This document shows, one piece after another, positions 1 through 6,163 of a stretch of DNA of 10,382 nucleotides. Each line of letters begins with the position of its first letter. Within the stretch, counting starts at the first letter, position 1. The stretch covers positions 1 through 10,382 of the forward strand of contig CAIYVS010000470.1 in the NCBI GenBank assembly GCA_903929655.1. The letters run 5' to 3'. The DNA comes from an uncultured Bacteroidota bacterium. Its GTDB lineage: Bacteria > Bacteroidota > Bacteroidia > Chitinophagales > Chitinophagaceae. Under the pieces are notes generated by a model. It was not told where the DNA came from. It searched no databases and saw nothing but the letters and a program-made list of their open reading frames with translations. A program made the position numbers and the translations under genes.

Positions 1-1
1 A

Positions 2-109
2 CAAGGTTATAATATCCAGGGCATAGATATAACTCCATGTTTGATAAAGCAAGCTAAAAGTACAGCAAAGAAAGAAAATTTGAAAACAGGCCCGGGATAT
101 TATTGTTAG
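2..109 (+). pseudogene. Upstream reading-frame fragment of the broken large gene (5' part outside window)
   Basis: The frame starting at position 2 is open from the window edge to a TAG at 107-109. It reads like ordinary protein (about 35 residues ending KTGPGYYC). The other two frames have stops at 10-12 and 24-26. From position 84 onward the only long open frame is the one offset by +1, and that frame has no ATG, GTG or TTG until 429. The two pieces join smoothly if one base of the CCCGGG at 91-96 is skipped, giving ...TGP-DIIVRKTQQ... I therefore read this as the front part of the same gene as the 84-2033 frame, separated by a one-base frameshift. It could instead be the natural end of a separate upstream gene, but then the following frame would have no start codon. 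Confidence 0.6.
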
Positions 110-2033
110 GAAAACACAGCAAACTTTAGATGTATTAAACAGCAATGATGCAAATTCACTTAAGAAATTTTATAAGCTTATTTGGACTGATCCGGAAATA
201 GCAACGATTGTAGCGCAACTTACTGAGATTAACTCCACTTTAAAAAAGGCTACTTACACTGAGTTTAGTAGCACTATCTACAAATCATTTACAAATATTT
301 TTAAAGATAATTTATATGCAGGTGATGTCTTTAATGTTCATTTAATCCCTACCAATAATTATGCTTTCACTCAAAGTATTCCCTTCAATAAATTTACTAT
401 AGCATATTATAATGCTACCATTAAAGACTTGGATACAATAATGAATGTTCCGAGTCAATATGGTAAAATTACTCCTTTAAAAAATATAACAGCCTTGGAC
501 AGGTACCTTACCGTACAATATGGCGTGGCAGATTCCTTATTAAAACAATACAGAAAGAATACCAATGGAAAATTTGATTTGGGCTTTTATAATGCTTTGG
601 ATAGCTTTCATGTTAGACTAAATAGGAATGATACTTTTTTAACTTTAAAATATTATTTAACACTACCCTGGTTCAAAGAATGGTTTTGGTACAGAGGAGG
701 CGACTTAAAATTGAATCCACTAGATTTTACTTCTGATAATGTTATTAAAAACAACCCGAAATCTGACCTGAAGAAAGCTGGAATTTATAACAGGTATATA
801 GATTCACTGATAGAGCGGTATATTCAATATGACACTGTGCAAAAAATTGCAGAGTTTAAAACTATACTCAAAGAAAAAGACAATGGGAATGATGTGTTTA
901 GCTTACCTGATCTTTCAGATTCTTTGAATAAAATAAATGATTCAATGAAAAACAGTTTGTTAATAACAGATATAACACTAAATAAGGTCAGCATTCCCAC
1001 TCAAGGCAGATTTTATAATTTTTCAGCTGTAACAGATATCACATTTCCAAACAATATTAAACATATTAAAAATGAATATGGTTATGTTAAAAATAATGAT
1101 AAATATCTTAAAATGGCCGTGAGAACTGATGAGACTAAAGTTATCATTATTCATAATATTAAAGGAACTATTAAAGTGGGAATAACAGAGAGCAATACGC
1201 CAATTATTGATAGGTCATCTTTCCAGTCTGGAACTGATACGGTCATATCACAATTAGGGCAATTGGCCGCAATTGTAGCTAAATTTACTCCCTATGCAAG
1301 CTGGCTAAATCTTATTGCTGTACCCAGTCAACAATACGCTTCTCCTACGCGGGAGTATAATAAGAAGGTGCTTGTTGCTAAAACCGCAGATAGCGTATTT
1401 GACGATAGCATATTGCTGTCAAACTTCATAAACTCGAGTTCGCCTGCTACCGAACCCTTGCAGGGCAAAACAGATAATAACCCAATGTATTCCTCAAAAA
1501 TTGTTGAAACCCAAACAAGCGATGACCCTGTAAAAAAGAATGTAGGCGTGTTTTATTATGCTTCTGTTACGGATACAACTTGGATTAAAAAATTCTCCTA
1601 CAAAATCGGCAAAAATTACCGCTTCCAGCTAGGATCTGGGATAGCGTACACATTAAATCCTTACAATCAATCTGTCGTTTCCCCAAATAACGGCCAGATA
1701 ACAATTACAAATAATATACAGCAATACCGTTTCATTGTAAGCCTGCATACTTATCTCATCAAAGGCCTTTTCCTCCAGGATGACAGGGTCCTTGGCCGCT
1801 TTTCGGAAAGATTGTCCTTAACTACAGGAGTAGGCATACCAGACCCATTGGGTAATGTCTATATTGGCTTGTCATATGACCCATGGCCCGGTCTTAAATT
1901 TACATGTGGTTATCATTTAGACAGAAATGATAATTACCTTATTCAAAATAATACGATTGTGGAACAACAATTAAGATATAAGGTTGCAGGAAATTTTATT
2001 TCGTTGGAAAATAGACCCAACAAGTTTTATTAA
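84..2033 (+). CDS. Large beta-rich envelope-type protein of unknown function (frameshifted at its 5' side)
   Basis: Not recognised. This frame is open for 649 codons after a TGA at 81-83, while both other frames are full of stops. The first usable starts are TTG at 429 and ATG at 441 (530 residues from there), yet 84-428 already reads as protein (for example DIIVRKTQQTLDVL and KKFYKLIWTDPE). The true N-terminus, with any signal peptide, must therefore lie upstream in the other frame. The middle is Asn/Asp/Lys-rich with charged segments around 780-960. The last roughly 165 residues (from about 1540) alternate short hydrophobic strands with turns (RFQLGSGIAYT, VYIGLSYDPWPGLKFTCGYH). That suggests an outer-membrane or surface beta domain, though this is inference from pattern only. 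No membrane helix was seen. A lipoprotein gene follows 29 nt downstream on the same strand, so the two may be co-transcribed and both act in the envelope. The gene is visibly more AT-rich than the nuo genes. Confidence 0.75.
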   Translation, partial: KQARDIIVRKTQQTLDVLNSNDANSLKKFYKLIWTDPEIATIVAQLTEINSTLKKATYTEFSSTIYKSFTNIFKDNLYAGDVFNVHLIPTNNYAFTQSIPFNKFTIAYYNATIKDLDTIMNVPSQYGKITPLKNITALDRYLTVQYGVADSLLKQYRKNTNGKFDLGFYNALDSFHVRLNRNDTFLTLKYYLTLPWFKEWFWYRGGDLKLNPLDFTSDNVIKNNPKSDLKKAGIYNRYIDSLIERYIQYDTVQKIAEFKTILKEKDNGNDVFSLPDLSDSLNKINDSMKNSLLITDITLNKVSIPTQGRFYNFSAVTDITFPNNIKHIKNEYGYVKNNDKYLKMAVRTDETKVIIIHNIKGTIKVGITESNTPIIDRSSFQSGTDTVISQLGQLAAIVAKFTPYASWLNLIAVPSQQYASPTREYNKKVLVAKTADSVFDDSILLSNFINSSSPATEPLQGKTDNNPMYSSKIVETQTSDDPVKKNVGVFYYASVTDTTWIKKFSYKIGKNYRFQLGSGIAYTLNPYNQSVVSPNNGQITITNNIQQYRFIVSLHTYLIKGLFLQDDRVLGRFSERLSLTTGVGIPDPLGNVYIGLSYDPWPGLKFTCGYHLDRNDNYLIQNNTIVEQQLRYKVAGNFISLENRPNKFY

Positions 2034-2062
2034 TCTCTTAAATGTATTTAAAAAGCAGTAGT

Positions 2063-2731
2063 ATGAAACACTTAATTTGGATACTTATAGTTACTATATC
2101 GCTTGCAGCCTGCATTAAACAAAGTACCTTACAGGATAGTCAATATTATATAAGGGGCAGGTTATTTCTTACTGATACAATAACACAAAACCTTATCGGG
2201 ATGCCTTTATCTAATAAAAAAGTTTCTGTTTCAGATAATCCAAATGATTCTTTAAATTTCATTTATCAAATAAAAACAGATTCCTCCGGTTATTTCGTTT
2301 TCAATTTATTGAGTCAAAAAGCCGGAAATTATGTTGTAAGATTTAGTGACAGCATTGGTTCTTATCTTTATTCCGGCAAAACAATAGTTGATAAAGATTC
2401 TAATAATATTGTAGTAAATGTTTCCCTTGACATGGTTGCTCAAAATGGTTTTGTAGTTTATTTAAAGGATAGTTTAGGCGGTTATATTCCAAATGCAACG
2501 GTTTTACTATACAATAGCGAGGTTTTAGCTAATATTAATGACCCCTCAGGTGCGATGCAAACCCTTTATTCAGATTCACATGGAAGAATATTTAAAATCA
2601 ATCTTCCTATTGCTGATTATTTTTTAAATGCTTCGAAACAATCAGGTAGCATAAGTTTGATACGATTAAATAAGAAAATTCCGATTTCTTCAGAAAGTGG
2701 TATTATTAGAGATACCATGATCCTGAAGTAA
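2063..2731 (+). CDS. Lipoprotein with two carboxypeptidase-regulatory-like beta-sandwich domains
   Basis: I chose the ATG at 2063 over the in-frame ATG at 2042 because it places a standard lipoprotein signal at the N-terminus: Met-Lys-His, a hydrophobic stretch, then the lipobox SLAAC with Cys17 as the lipidation site (222 residues in total). The mature part shows two repeats of the pattern seen in carboxypeptidase-regulatory/transthyretin-like domains. The first is at about residues 28-105 (IRGRLF..., TDSSGYFVFNLL, GNYVVRF) and the second at about 128-200 (GFVVYLKDSLGG, SDSHGRIFKINLP, ADYFLNASK). Such domains are common in Bacteroidota surface and periplasmic proteins and usually serve as structural or binding modules; no catalytic motif is visible. 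The residues after Cys (IKQSTLQDSQ) hold no cluster of acidic residues, so surface export is uncertain. It lies 29 nt after the beta-rich gene, probably in the same transcript, and its stop is 1 nt from the convergent gene's stop. Confidence 0.8.
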   Translation: MKHLIWILIVTISLAACIKQSTLQDSQYYIRGRLFLTDTITQNLIGMPLSNKKVSVSDNPNDSLNFIYQIKTDSSGYFVFNLLSQKAGNYVVRFSDSIGSYLYSGKTIVDKDSNNIVVNVSLDMVAQNGFVVYLKDSLGGYIPNATVLLYNSEVLANINDPSGAMQTLYSDSHGRIFKINLPIADYFLNASKQSGSISLIRLNKKIPISSESGIIRDTMILK

Positions 2732-2752
2732 CTTACTTCCTCCAATACCACT
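2696..2752. repeat. Nested inverted repeats across two convergent stop codons
   Basis: The outer arms AGTGGTATT (2696-2704) and AATACCACT (2744-2752) are perfect 9-bp complements. Inside them GAAGTAA (2725-2731) and TTACTTC (2733-2739) form a perfect palindrome around base 2732; it arises partly because both genes end in AAG-TAA. A further pair TGGTAT/ATACCA (2698-2703 and 2712-2717) competes with the outer arm. No T-run follows on either strand, so this is not a classical intrinsic terminator. It is, however, the only structured sequence where the two opposing transcription units meet. Confidence 0.4.
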
Positions 2753-3128
2753 CATCCTTCTTCGGAGCAGCCTCCAATTGCTTCCAGTAAGCAGAAGTAA
2801 CAACCTCACCGGCTGGAGTAAGCAATTCACGGTTAAAGACTGCATTAATAGGACTAAAAGTAACATCAGTAACACCCACAGTAAAAGTCTCAGGTGGTGG
2901 TGGTGGAGCTTCAACAGGAGCAGGTGGTGGTGCATCAGGGCTTGTAGCGGGTGCCGGCTTGGCTGCTGCAACTTTGGGCGGAGGGCTCTTTACCACCACA
3001 ACCGTAAAACCATTCAATTCCAGTATCTTTTTCAGGAAATCTACACGCTCCGGCGTACAGTTCTTTTCAACTATTGCACACTTGATATCTTCCAGGTCCT
3101 CAAAAGCATGATTCGGATTAAGTGCCAT
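2733..3128 (-). CDS. Small nuo-operon-linked protein with Pro/Ala-rich linker, function unknown
   Basis: This 131-residue protein starts with ATG only 2 nt after the nuoN stop, so it is almost certainly translated with the complex I genes. Three parts can be seen. Residues 1-47 look like a small compact alpha/beta unit (helix EDLEDIKCAIVEKN, helix VDFLKKILELNG, strand FTVVVV). Residues 48-80 are a Pro/Ala/Val-rich linker with Pro runs, encoded partly by GGT repeats on the plus strand at 2893-2906 and 2923-2931. Residues 81-131 form a mixed, likely folded tail ending in the aromatic and basic residues WYWRK. There is no signal peptide, membrane helix or metal motif, so it is probably cytoplasmic. 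I do not recognise the family. Position and coupling suggest a role with complex I (assembly factor or accessory subunit), but that is inference. It could be a passenger gene. Pro/Ala linkers also occur in proteins that tether two domains. Confidence 0.8.
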   Translation of the reverse strand: MALNPNHAFEDLEDIKCAIVEKNCTPERVDFLKKILELNGFTVVVVKSPPPKVAAAKPAPATSPDAPPPAPVEAPPPPPETFTVGVTDVTFSPINAVFNRELLTPAGEVVTSAYWKQLEAAPKKDEWYWRK

Positions 3129-3130
3129 CT

Positions 3131-4540
3131 TTATTTACCTATTAATGTATTAATGTTCTCAAATAAGCCAGTTGCAAAACCCGTCACCACGACCCCTATC
3201 ATACACACAGCCAAGGCCAGCTTAATAGAATTGCTGCCCTTCAGCTTTGCAATAGGTGTTTCATTTTTATCCATAAAAATAGAACGCACGATCCTTAAAT
3301 AATAGTAAAGCGACACCACCATATTCATCACAGCTATCGTCACCAAAACATAATTCCCTTTGCCAGCTCCCGCAGTCACCAAAAACATCTTCCCGAAGAA
3401 ACCAGCAGTAGGCGGTATGCCTGCCAGGGAGAATAAAGAAATGGTAAGTACCCAGCTCAGCGTAGGGTTGTTTGCATAAAAACCTTTATAGTCTGTTATC
3501 TCTTCCTTGCCCGCATGCGCAGACACCAAAGCAATCACCCCAAAAGCCCCCAGGTTCGAAAAAGTATAAACGATCAGGAAGTAAATAGCAGAAGTAGCGC
3601 CCGCACCCGTACCAGATGAAAGCCCCAGCAAAATATACCCCACCTGTGCAATAGATGAAAAAGCAAGAAATCGCTTGATATTATTCTGCCGTATAGCAAA
3701 AAGATTACCGATAGTAATAGTGAGCACGATCGTCAGGTAAAGCATATTATACCACATCCCCTCAAAACTGCGGAACAAAGTGAACAACACAGAAATAAAA
3801 ATGAATACGATAGAACCTTTGGAAATAACAGATAAATACGACGTTACCGGAACAGGGGCACCTTCATACACATCCGCAGTCCACAAATGGAAGGGCACAG
3901 CAGAAAGTTTAAACGCAAAACCCGTAAAAATAAAAATGAAAGAGAACAACTGCAATTCAGAACCTGTAAGATGTTTAGGCATCTCCGCAAAATTCAGCGT
4001 CCCCGTAGTGCCATACAGCAAAGAGATGCCGAACAAAGTAATGCAGGAAGCAAAAGCTGATGATAAGATCATCTTCATCGCTGCTTCACTTGATTTTCTC
4101 TTTTCCAGGTCCAGGTTGGCAAGCGCAGCAAGAGGTATACTGGAAAGTTCCAGCCCCAAAAAGAACATCAGGAAATTACCGCTGGATATCATAAAATCCA
4201 TACCCAGCAAAGTAGTAAGCAACAGCACATAAAACTCGAGTAAATGTTTATGATTCTTTAACCAGTCAAAAGCCTGCAAAGAAACGATTAGTGTACCCAG
4301 GTTCAATATATTCTTTTCCAGCGCAATCACATTATTGGTATGGAACATCCCGTTAAACAGTTCCCCGCTCGCATTAAAAAAGAAACCAAAAACAAAATTG
4401 GCGGCCAATAAAATATTAGTCAGGTTCAGCAACGCGACATGATTCTTGTCGTTGGTAAAAACCTTAAGAGAAAGCAGGATGAAAATGATAAGCGTTAAGC
4501 TCATCTCCGATTTCATCAATATTAAAAAATCAATGCTCAT
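3131..4540 (-). CDS. nuoN: NADH-quinone oxidoreductase subunit N
   Basis: Antiporter-like membrane subunit of complex I, one of the units coupling quinone reduction to ion translocation across the inner membrane. With the ATG at 4540 it is 469 residues (E. coli NuoN about 485) with roughly 14 hydrophobic helices. The expected charged residues are all present: Glu131 (GLELSSIP, TM5), Lys211 (GFAFKLSAVPFHLW, TM7), Lys241 (SVISKGS, TM8) and Lys384 (GFFGKMFL, TM12). The signatures ADVYEGAP and SLAGIPPTAGFFGK are typical of NuoN. The frame stays open upstream to a TTG at 4570, but that codon lies inside the tandem repeat between nuoM and nuoN. The ATG at 4540, preceded by an A-rich leader, is therefore the better start; later in-frame ATGs are less likely. 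The stop is 2 nt before the next gene, so the two are coupled. Confidence 0.95.
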   Translation of the reverse strand: MSIDFLILMKSEMSLTLIIFILLSLKVFTNDKNHVALLNLTNILLAANFVFGFFFNASGELFNGMFHTNNVIALEKNILNLGTLIVSLQAFDWLKNHKHLLEFYVLLLTTLLGMDFMISSGNFLMFFLGLELSSIPLAALANLDLEKRKSSEAAMKMILSSAFASCITLFGISLLYGTTGTLNFAEMPKHLTGSELQLFSFIFIFTGFAFKLSAVPFHLWTADVYEGAPVPVTSYLSVISKGSIVFIFISVLFTLFRSFEGMWYNMLYLTIVLTITIGNLFAIRQNNIKRFLAFSSIAQVGYILLGLSSGTGAGATSAIYFLIVYTFSNLGAFGVIALVSAHAGKEEITDYKGFYANNPTLSWVLTISLFSLAGIPPTAGFFGKMFLVTAGAGKGNYVLVTIAVMNMVVSLYYYLRIVRSIFMDKNETPIAKLKGSNSIKLALAVCMIGVVVTGFATGLFENINTLIGK

Positions 4541-4560
4541 TTTCAATTCAATATTTTTAA

Positions 4561-4588
4561 AAACCCACAACCCAATCCCTAATTCCTA
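4561..4588 (-). repeat. Four-unit, 7-nt degenerate tandem repeat at the nuoM/nuoN junction
   Basis: Reading the minus strand from 4588 there are four consecutive 7-mers: TAGGAAT, TAGGGAT, TGGGTTG and TGGGTTT. The first three bases of the first unit are the nuoM stop codon. G at positions 3-4 and T at position 1 are invariant. It occupies more than half of the 45-nt spacer before the nuoN ATG. Short G/T-rich tandem spacers of this type are, from general familiarity, frequent in Bacteroidota genomes; their role is unknown. Confidence 0.55.
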
Positions 4589-6094
4589 TTTTAAACCAAC
4601 TACCCCTCTCGAAATATTATCCATGATCACATGCGTATCAGGCAATATCAGTCCATTCAACAAAAAAGGTGCGATACCTATTACTACGATACCGGCTATA
4701 AGCAAACCGGAAGCCAATTTTTCATTCCACCTTGCATCTGGTATAGTAACAAACTCCTGGTTCTTGATAGGCCCCATAACTGATGAACCCACCGCCCTAA
4801 GTATATACACCGCCGTCACAACTATAGAAGCACAAGCCAAAACAGTTGCCACATGATTAAACATACCACTACGCTGCCATGCCCCCATAAACACAGTCAT
4901 CTCGGCCACAAAACCAGAGAAGCCCGGCAAACCCAAAGAACACAAACCTGCAATAACAAACACTGTAATAATAAAAGGAATCGCCTTCAGCAAACCGCCC
5001 AATTGTGCCACCATCCTTGTATGCGTACGCTCATAGATCATACCTATAGCGCCGAAGAAGAGGGCTGTCATCAATCCGTGAGATACCATTTGCATTACTG
5101 CCCCGGTTATAGCAGTTTGGGTCAGCATACCAATACCAAATAATATAAAGCCGCAATGGCTCACTGAAGAATATGCGTTGATATACTTCAGGTCTGTTTG
5201 CATCAGGGTAGCAAAAGCGCCATAAATAATAGCTATAGTAGAAAGCAGTATGATGATCCATGAATACTCATGGGCGGCTTCGGGCATCAAATAGGTAGCC
5301 ACTCGCAGACAGCCATAACCGCCCAGCTTCATAGATATCCCCGCTAAAAACATAGACGCTGCAGTTGGTGCAGAAGAGTGCCCGTCGGGCACCCAGGTAT
5401 GGAAAGGGAACAAAGCAGTGAATACCCCAAAGCCTACAAACATCAATGGAAATATAAATCGCTGCGCCTCTATCGGAATATGCTGATGCGCAATTTGCAG
5501 CAGGTCAAAAGTATGCTTGCCATTTATTGCTGTGGTATTAAAATATAAGCATAACAAACCTATCAGCACAAGAGCAGAACCAGACATCAGCATCAGCGCC
5601 AGTTTCATAGCGCTGTATTCTTTCTTGCCACTACCCCAAATACCTATCAATAAGAACTTTGGAATAACCGCTACTTCCAGGAAGAAGAACATCGTGAAGA
5701 GGTCCAGCGAAATAAAGAAACCATACGCACCCACACTTAATAACAGCAGCAGGAAGAAAAACTCTTTACTAAGCCTCTTGATATTCCATGAAACCAGCAC
5801 CCCGGCCACTACAACAATAGCCGTCAGCATCAACATGGCAATAGATATACCGTCTATGCCCACATAATATTCTATGCCCAGTGCAGGGTACCATGCATAC
5901 CTCGATTCAAAAAGCATCTGCGATGTATTGCCTCCTGTCCTTGCTCCCATGTAAGCAAACATAGTATATGTGGCCAGGCCGAGTTGCCCGAGCGAACCGA
6001 TGAACGAAACCCATTTCACCTGTGTGGAATTGCTGCAGAAAAGCACAGCAATTGCTGTAAGCAAAGGAACTAATATGAGTAATGATAAATTCAT
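4586..6094 (-). CDS. nuoM: NADH-quinone oxidoreductase subunit M
   Basis: Antiporter-like membrane subunit of complex I, 502 residues (E. coli about 509), with around 14 hydrophobic helices. Family residues visible are Glu140 (FFFLEVAVIPKFLL, TM5), Lys256 (GISMKLGGYG, TM8) and Glu398 (GFVAEMTVF, TM12), plus the PFHTWVPDGH, SAPTAAS and MQTDLKYINAYSS motifs. One key position differs. The TM7 lysine (Lys234 in E. coli, in the pattern F-A-x-K-x-P) is replaced by Phe225 in GFGVFTALFPFHTW, and no other lysine lies nearby in that helix. NuoL and NuoN in this operon both keep their TM7 lysine. The replacement may be shared by the whole subgroup of NuoM proteins with the PDGHSSAPTAAS signature. The gene starts with ATG 69 nt after the nuoL stop, the longest spacer in the operon. 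Confidence 0.96.
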   Translation of the reverse strand: MNLSLLILVPLLTAIAVLFCSNSTQVKWVSFIGSLGQLGLATYTMFAYMGARTGGNTSQMLFESRYAWYPALGIEYYVGIDGISIAMLMLTAIVVVAGVLVSWNIKRLSKEFFFLLLLLSVGAYGFFISLDLFTMFFFLEVAVIPKFLLIGIWGSGKKEYSAMKLALMLMSGSALVLIGLLCLYFNTTAINGKHTFDLLQIAHQHIPIEAQRFIFPLMFVGFGVFTALFPFHTWVPDGHSSAPTAASMFLAGISMKLGGYGCLRVATYLMPEAAHEYSWIIILLSTIAIIYGAFATLMQTDLKYINAYSSVSHCGFILFGIGMLTQTAITGAVMQMVSHGLMTALFFGAIGMIYERTHTRMVAQLGGLLKAIPFIITVFVIAGLCSLGLPGFSGFVAEMTVFMGAWQRSGMFNHVATVLACASIVVTAVYILRAVGSSVMGPIKNQEFVTIPDARWNEKLASGLLIAGIVVIGIAPFLLNGLILPDTHVIMDNISRGVVGLK

Positions 6095-6131
6095 TTATAA
6101 CTCTTTTACTAAATAATTAAACAAACACCAC

Positions 6132-6163
6132 TTATCAAGCTTTCAACCAATCAACTATTCAAC
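6132..6163 (-). repeat. Four-unit, 8-nt degenerate tandem repeat at the nuoL/nuoM junction
   Basis: On the minus strand, directly after the nuoL TAG stop, run four 8-mers: GTTGAATA, GTTGATTG, GTTGAAAG and CTTGATAA. The core TTGA is invariant and the last three bases vary. It fills about half of the 69-nt spacer. The unit differs from that of the nuoM/nuoN junction, but both repeats begin at or immediately after a stop codon. Confidence 0.6.

Noticed and set aside
429..443. TTG at 429 or ATG at 441 as the true start of the large left gene
   Set aside because: The same frame is protein-like for over 110 codons upstream and a signal peptide is missing at either start. A start outside the window with a frameshift near 91-96 explains the data better.
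2725..2739. GAAGTAA/TTACTTC palindrome as an intrinsic terminator
   Set aside because: The stem is AT-rich, the loop too small and no T-run follows on either strand. The symmetry partly results from both genes ending in AAG-TAA.
2893..2931. GGT trinucleotide repeats as a phase-variable microsatellite
   Set aside because: Only four and three units, in frame, and explained by proline codons of the linker. A length change would alter the linker without shifting the frame.
2690..2971. Minus-strand ORF rich in Leu and His
   Set aside because: It is a different-frame shadow of the 131-residue gene, produced by its GGT/proline-codon repeats.
3780..4232. Plus-strand ORF opposite nuoN, and similar ones opposite nuoM, nuoL, nuoK, nuoJ and nuoI
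   Set aside because: They are antisense shadows of well-supported complex I genes, with no domain, signal or plausible start context.
4541..4570. TTG at 4570 as the nuoN start, adding 10 residues
   Set aside because: The codon falls inside the 7-nt tandem repeat and the added residues are unlike a NuoN N-terminus. The ATG at 4540 has an A-rich leader and gives a normal length.
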